From: Serilophus lunatus | Taxonomy: Eukaryota; Chordata; Aves; Passeriformes; Eurylaimidae | Reading direction: 5' to 3' | DNA length: 64,000 bases | Assembly (NCBI GenBank): GCA_013399895.1 | Contig: VXBA01002727.1 | Span: 26,784-90,783, forward strand | The notes under the pieces: generated by a model | What the model saw: the letters and a program-made list of their open reading frames with translations, nothing else | Told to the model about the DNA's origin: nothing | Database searches by the model: none | Shown: one piece after another, positions 58,036 to 64,000 of the stretch | Layout of the letters: each line of letters starts with the position of its first letter | Numbering within the stretch: position 1 is the first letter of the stretch | Made by a program: the position numbers and the translations under genes

Positions 58036-60582
58036 GAGGAGGAAAGAGAGATTTATTTCCTTTCTAGTTCAAGACTGACAAGGACACAGCTTAATCTAGG
58101 ACAGGCACACTTGGGATCCTTGTGCTCCACAGAAAATTTATAGGGCACATTGTTCCCACGTTGCAACAAGGTGCCTGTGGCTGGGATTGCTTTGGCAGCA
58201 CTTCTGATTAAGTGGAATCACGGATGTAAATCAGGAGCAGCCCTGGGAAGTTTCCTGGCATTGCACTGCTGTGACTGTGACCACTGGTTGGCATCCCATC
58301 ACCAGGGGTTGTGTCAGCACTAATCTGGAGAGGAGCTGGATGGGGATGTTAATTTTAAGGGGTAAACAGAGAAGGGATGCTCCAGGTCCTTCAGTGTAAG
58401 GAGGAGAAGCTGCTCAGCCATGACATTGCTTCATCCATCCTTAGTAGCCACATCCCTAAATTTCCTCTTCCCAGAGTGCTCTAAAGTGGGTGAGGGATGG
58501 GAGGAAACACCTTGGCTCCATCCCGGGGCCAGCCCAGCTGATGGGGAAGCTCAGGGGAGCACAACCACCCTCTGCACCTCGTGCAGGGCTGAGCTGCTCC
58601 AAGCACTGGGATGCTCTGGATGCTTTGGATGCAGATGCTGTTCTCTGTCCCCTCCCACTCCCTCAGCTCCCTGCATGGATGAAGGCAGTATTGATTAGAC
58701 TGTTCTGATTCCCAAGTAATTCCAGCAGCCGACGGCTCTGTTAATAGTCAAGAGACAGATGAAGTGTGAAGTCACTTGACTGGAGGTGGCAGCCAGAAGA
58801 TGGGAGCTGCCTGTGCCAGAAACCAGCCCAAACACTGCCTGCTTTCCCTGCAAAGGAAACAATGAAATTCCTGTGTCCTGGACTTCAAACCTAAAGGATT
58901 TGGGGTCTGTGAGGTGCTCAGGATCCCAGCACCCCTTCAGCATCAGTGCCAGGGCTCCCTTGTGTCTCCTTGACTGGAACCTGCGGGGTTATGAAAAATC
59001 TCTGCTCAGGCTTAATCTTCTTTCTGCTTAGGAAGGTGCCAATTTAAACCATTCAAAATGATAATCTGGGAAGCAGCTCCATGCCAGCCCTTGGATTCAG
59101 TGCTGGGACAGCAAAAGATTGGGATAAAGGAGGATGAGAGCTGCTTTTATTGACTTCAGCAGGAATTGCATCCACGTGCCCTTGGGTTGAATCTGGTCTT
59201 GGAGTTTCTGGCACCCCTATGAGATCCCTGGGATACCTGTAGGAAGAAAAAGGGTTGGGTGAGGTGTCTGTGTCCAGCCCCTGGAGTCTCAGAGGTCCCT
59301 GGGCTCACTGGACAGAGCCCTCGAGCACATCGTGAAACACAAATTCCAACGTTTTTTCTGCAACCTCTTAAAGGAGAAGAAAAAGGCAGATTCCACCTTT
59401 TTCTTACTTCCTGATAATCTGCCATTAAAATTCCAGCCAGGGGACAAAACCAGAGGGGCCCATTCTCCATTTGGCCAAAAATTGCTTGGCTGTTTTGTCT
59501 GAAACGAGTTCTTTGTGTGAAGCTGAGTGTCCGTGCCATTCCTTCCCAATCTCCTTTTTTCCCTCCTGTAATGACACATCTCTTCACTTGGTCCTGATTT
59601 CAGCCAACACGTTTATCCTGTGCTTGGAAAGAGGATTTTGTGGCTGAAGGACTTCCTAAGGGGACTGGCTCCACTCCCTGCTCTGCCATATGGGAATTTG
59701 GATGGGAAGCAGCACCTACCTCAATGTGTTCTTCACCCAGGTCTCCCTGCAGGGTTCTGGTCCCTGCAGATCCCACACAGGGATGCTTCCCACGCAGGGA
59801 TACAGCCAGGCTGGAGACATTCCCCAGGCACTTTGTCAGCTGGCAGAGATGCCACCAGAGCCAGCCCAGAGCTGCAAATCAGGCTCTGCCTTTTGCAGTG
59901 TATACATATGGAATGAGGTTTATTTATGGGGGAGAAAGAGCCTCTAAAGAAGAGTTACGGTGTCCAAGAGGAGCTGATTTATGGCACAGCAAACTTGAGG
60001 CTGTAGCTCAGCGTGGGGAGTGACAGCCCCTGACAGGTGGCCATGAATAAATCCCAAAGTTTTCCTGTCTCCTGTAGCCGGTGGCCAAATACTTGAGCTG
60101 GTGAGAGAACCCTCCACCTGCCACACATTTAATAGTCGGGGTGGGGAGGAGAGTGGGAGAGACCTGACAACTTCAGTGCCAAGTTTGGGGCTTTTTCCTG
60201 TGGTTTTTGAACATTTTTCCTATTTTTTTAAACATTTCTCATATGACTGGTGAATCCTGAGCATGGCCAAAACCAGTCTCTGGGCAACAAGGTTTTCATT
60301 ACATCCACCCAAGCCTGAGGGCTTTAGTGTCTGTCCCAGCCTGGTGTGCCCTCAGGTGTCATCTCCAGCTCCAGGGTTGACCCGTGTGCAGGATCCTGGT
60401 CCAGCTGCAGCTCCAGCTTCTGTAATCAGCTGCAGAGGAGCCAATCCCTGGGCTGAGGGAGCCTGGACAAGGATTCCCCAGCCATCCAGTTCCCAAAGTG
60501 TGACCAGGGGATGATGAGCTGCCTGAGGTGGGTCAGAGCCACAGCAGCTCCATCCTCTCAGGGACAGGGGGGGACTCCTGGG
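58036..60582. other. Non-coding, no gene seen
   Basis: Unique sequence; no gene, CR1 copy or RNA recognised. Confidence 0.35.
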
Positions 60583-60659
60583 GATGGGCCTGTGCAGGGC
60601 CAGGAGTTGGACCCAATGATCCTTGTGGGTCCCTTCCACCTCAGGGATTCTGGGATTCT
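60583..60659 (+). mobile_element. CR1-like LINE terminus, short
   Basis: 'gttggacccaatgatccttg' then 'tgggtcccttccacctcagg' and 'gattctgggattctg' is the end of a CR1 subfamily that uses a 'ccttgtgggtccc' terminus, different from the other copies here. Confidence 0.75.
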
Positions 60660-60889
60660 GAGTGAGTTCTGCAGGGCTCCTTCCACGGCCAAGGCGAGTG
60701 ACTAATTAATTCCCGCTAATTCCAGGGCTGGAATTGCACAGCTTGCTGGCTCCAGCCACTGGATTAATTTTTGGCCAGGCAAAGGCGAAGGTGTTGCAGG
60801 CTCGGCTCCCGCAGCCCCTCTCTCCCCCTCTTCCCCCCCCTCTCTCCCCTCGTTGGAGGTGAGGTACAGTTTAATTTCTCCAAGCACCC
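60660..60889. other. Non-coding, no gene seen
   Basis: Includes gactaattaattcccgctaa near 60701 and a CT-rich tract at 60818-60850. Confidence 0.3.
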
Positions 60890-61470
60890 AGCCGTGGCTG
60901 CAGAGGGTGAATTAGGCTGATAATGAAATATCCACGCTGAATATTTGATGCCGAGCGGAGCCGCCGATCGGCGCCCGGCTCGAGCCTGAGCTCCATCTAA
61001 TTGTTCCCAAATACCCGAAGAACCGTTTTGCAAAGTTTGCCAAGGGGCAGATCCTCGATTCTCTGCAAACACAGCCCTCCCCAGTTCCGACGGGTGCCGT
61101 GATCCGAGGGGCTGGGAGAGCCCCTTCATTCCAGCGAGCAAACAAGAGAGGGGAGCAAAGGACTGCCAGGCTCAGAGAGCCTGCAAATAATGTTTTCCAT
61201 TTGCTGGGTCTTTCCAGCTCAGAATTCATAAAAAAAAATGAGGATGGGGGGAAGGAAAACACTCTCCAAAACTTCCCTCCTCGATTTATCGCTTGGCATC
61301 CTGCAGCCAAGAGCAAAATGAAATAGGTCCTTGTTATCTCCTGCCCCCCCCCCCCAAAGAGACAAGCTGTACAGGAGGAACAGATAATTTCCATCTGCTT
61401 TCTTTATATGCTTCATAAAAGGCACAGTTGCAGGCATGTAAAATATATGTGGCCTGTATAAATATGTTTA
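60890..61470. promoter_or_regulatory. Long candidate conserved non-coding region
   Basis: Nearly 600 bases without repeats: gaattaggctgataatgaaa, tccacgctgaatatttgatg, gccgatcggcgcccggctcg, ctccatctaattgttccc, gcaaataatgttttccat and taaaatatatgtggcctg. AT cores and CpGs mixed, plus a C-run near 61345-61357. It is the longest such island in the window. The minus strand is open over 160 codons, but the frame runs through the C-run and lacks splice sites. Confidence 0.33.
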
Positions 61471-62796
61471 AAGATATCAGTTTAGAAATGGCTGGCTGGA
61501 ATTACTTGGAAAAGCATGGGAAGGTCTGCAGCAGCATCTCCTGGGGTTGGGGACCCCTCTCACCATGGGGACCCTTCCACCATGGCACAGCTCAGCTCCA
61601 CACCCATCCCAGGCATGGGGTAAATCCCAGCCTGGAGTCATCCTGCCTCCTCTCCTTTTTTGCTCTCCAGATCAGCAAAGCTCTGGGATCAGGGCTGGCT
61701 CATTCCCATGCAGATCCAGGTACAGCCCCGACTCAGCAGCTCAGCAAACTGCAGGTGAAAACCGGTTTGTCTATTGATCCCTGTACCCAGCAGCTTCTCC
61801 ATCACCCATTGGATCCACTCAGCTCCCAAATCCTGGGTTTTTTAAGGAAATGCAGAGGTGGGGAGATGACCCTCCCTGTTCATCCCTCCCTCCTCACTCC
61901 CACCCACTGCCTCACACCCAGGGTGACCTGGGGGTGGGCACAGATGGAGTTTGCAGTTTTCCTTCAGGATTTCTGCTCAGAAACAGCTAAAAAACAGTGG
62001 GAATGATCTGCTTCCCTTTGCTACTGGAGCTGTTCCCTGGACCAGCCACCTCCAGCCCTGGGAAGGACCCCTTCCCACCCCTCCATCCACTGACACCTCC
62101 CAGCACAAACAGCCCCTTTTTCCCCACAGTGATCCCAACAAGCTGTTTTCCCTGTGAGATTTCCAGGGAATTTTAGTGTTGGGGGGGGTGTGTTGTTCTA
62201 AATTACAATATGCGAATGAGAAAGTGGGAGAAAAAGTCTTTTAGGAACCAAAGTCGAGCAGAGAAAATATTGTGCTCTGGGAAGGAGATAAGGAGAGGAG
62301 CTGTTTATTCCCTCGGTGGCACGAGGGAATCTTTGAAGCAGATAAATCTCTGCTGGTAATACAGTACTTAAACCACAACTGACACCTTTTTATATCAATT
62401 GCTCAGAATTGCCTTTGTGAGGCTCTGCTAGAAAGGCTGCCTTGGCTCTACCTTGAATACCAATGTCCCTCCAACCTGTTGGATAACCTGGATGCTCTGC
62501 CCCATGCCAGCCCTGGCTCTGTGCCTGGGAGCTCTGAGACTCTGAAACCCACCTGGAAATCTTGGGTTTGGTCCTTTATTCTGACCCAAAACACCCAATG
62601 AAGCTTGGAGAAGCATTTTCACCTCCTTAGGTGATGATTTTCTGTCTCTCAGTTGTGTTTTGTACCCTCTTGGCATCTTTTCAAGCATCTGGGCAAGGAC
62701 AGTGAAGAAGCAACAAGACATGTATTTATATATAGATATATGCATATAAACACATCTATAAATGCACATTCCACTGCTTTTCCACATATATCTGTT
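61471..62796. other. Non-coding, no gene seen
   Basis: Unique sequence with a TATA-rich patch at 62720-62765. No gene recognised. Confidence 0.35.
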
Positions 62797-62949
62797 GAGG
62801 TTGTGGACTCCCCATCCTTGGAAATGTCCAAGGCCAGGCTGGGTGGAGCTCTGAGCATCCTGGTCTAGTGAAAGGCATCCATGCCCATGGCAGGGGGTGG
62901 ATGGAGATGATCTTTAAGGCCCCTACCAACCCAAACCATTCCATGATTT
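62797..62949 (+). mobile_element. CR1 LINE 3'-end fragment
   Basis: Starts 'ttgaggttgtggactcccca', has 'catcctggtctagtgaaagg' and ends 'aaaccattccatgatttgag'. It keeps the 'tggtctagtg' form instead of 'tgggacagtg', so it is from a separate subfamily. Confidence 0.9.
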
Positions 62950-64000
62950 GAGAAGCAAAACAACACAAAAGGACACCAAAAAACCCTCTGGATGTGAGCA
63001 GGATCTGGCCAAACCCACCCCACCCCATGACTCCATGGTACACATATATATATATATATATATATTTATTTATTCAACAAATCTCTGGGTATTTATGCCC
63101 TGCTACACCTTGTTTGCTGACACATCTGCTTCAGCCCTTGAATCCCCATCAAGCACCATCCAGCAGCCACACGTTTAATTTAGATGATGACACAATTATA
63201 CAACACACTTTCAAGTGCTCCAAGCTCCTGAGAGAACAACTCCCTCTCCCCCTCCGAAAAAAAAAATCCCCTCCAAAATCATTGAATGGCTGAGAAATCC
63301 CATAACAACCTGCAATCCACAGTGGAATAAAGAGTGCAGCTAAAAGGGCTTAATGCTGCTAAATTCCTAATTTTATTCTGATCAGGGACACAGTTTAGTT
63401 GGAGCAGAAGAGATGATTTGGAACTTCACAAGACTATTACTGTCGACTGGCTGAGTTGCCTTTTTTTTTTTTCTCAGGAACGTGGTGGAACGACATGAAT
63501 TTTGGAAGAGCAGGGGAAAATACAGATCAGATTGTTATTTTTAATTCTTTTTAAAGCCTGAGACGAGCAGGCCAAGGGCTGAGCCTTGCACTGGGCAGCC
63601 TGGAAAAGCACCAAGGACTTGGGGGTTTAAAGGGGTCTTCAAAGGCTTTTGAAAGGTGTTTTTGAAGGTGTTTGAGGAGCAAACCCCGAGAAGGTGAGGG
63701 GGGCAGTGGAGAGGAGCTTCATCCCTCTGGCTGCTCCACAGGAATGTTTCCCGCTGCTCCCTATGGAGAGTGGAGCTGGGGAAGGATTTGGCAGCTCTGC
63801 TTCTTTCAGAGGCCTGGGAACACTCTCTGGCACCCAAAGTGTCAGCTCCCAGATGTGCTGCCGTCACAGGCTGCTCTGCCACAGCTGGATCTGCATCCAC
63901 TGCTCCTCATGGAGCTGCTTCAGAGCATCCCTGGGGTCTCCAAGAGATGGGCACATCCAACAGCTAATAAATAACATACTTGTGTTTACTGATACATAGC
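62950..64000. other. Non-coding to the window end, no gene seen
   Basis: Unique sequence around the TA microsatellite with T-runs near 63461-63471. No gene recognised. Confidence 0.35.
63044..63065. repeat. (TA)n microsatellite
   Basis: Eleven AT dinucleotides followed by tttatttatt. Confidence 0.95.

Noticed and set aside
60912..61394. 160-codon minus-strand open frame
   Set aside because: Runs through a C-run, has no splice signals, and its peptide is a mix of low-complexity and hydrophobic chance sequence. The DNA looks regulatory.

Overview
The window reads as non-coding vertebrate nuclear DNA, most likely from a bird. The main evidence is about twenty fragments of the CR1 non-LTR retrotransposon 3' end in both orientations: a conserved body followed by a terminus built from ATTCYATGATTC-like repeats. 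This is the commonest interspersed repeat of avian genomes. Other signs fit: no Alu, B1 or L1 elements, GC-rich unique sequence with AT-rich islands, long runs of C or G, and short GC-rich minisatellites. I saw no bacterial or viral genes, CRISPR array, rRNA or intact tRNA. Species and chromosome cannot be fixed from sequence alone; the GC level would suit a microchromosome or a subtelomeric region.

Layout. Positions 1-1440 look like the 3' end of a plus-strand gene: an acceptor-bounded terminal exon (517-645) whose predicted C-terminus is hydrophobic, a UTR-like stretch, and a canonical AATAAA at 1428. This part carries an assembly fault: 216 bases occur twice without visible difference (191-406 and 936-1151), each copy abutting a single N. 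At 2930-3144 lies a good candidate coding exon on the minus strand, which would make the two genes tail to tail. A second good candidate is an 84-base, phase 1-1 exon on the plus strand at 13240-13323. I recognise none of these three proteins. Everything else appears intronic or intergenic.

From about 3.5 kb to the end the sequence alternates between GC-rich unique DNA, CR1 fragments, minisatellites (3450-3708, 13137-13209, 29281-29540, 32383-32480, 44844-45905) and simple repeats. One minisatellite contains a 763-base assembly gap (44962-45724). Most single-N ambiguities sit beside homopolymers.

Scattered through the window are about twenty AT-rich islands of 80-580 bases, dense in TAAT/ATTA cores and free of recognisable repeats (for example 12465-12670, 21690-21880, 44640-44830, 51175-51420 and 60890-61470). 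They look like conserved non-coding elements of the kind found around developmental regulators, but conservation cannot be tested here. If they are real enhancers, the window is a regulatory landscape with very few exons. That is an inference from base composition and motifs only.

The many long open frames are not genes. They come from 3n-length minisatellite units, CR1 copies (which give the same peptide again and again) and generally stop-poor GC-rich DNA. I found no convincing novel biological system. The items most worth following up are the three unassigned exons, the assembly fault, the shared CR1 truncation points and a few motif-bearing islands.
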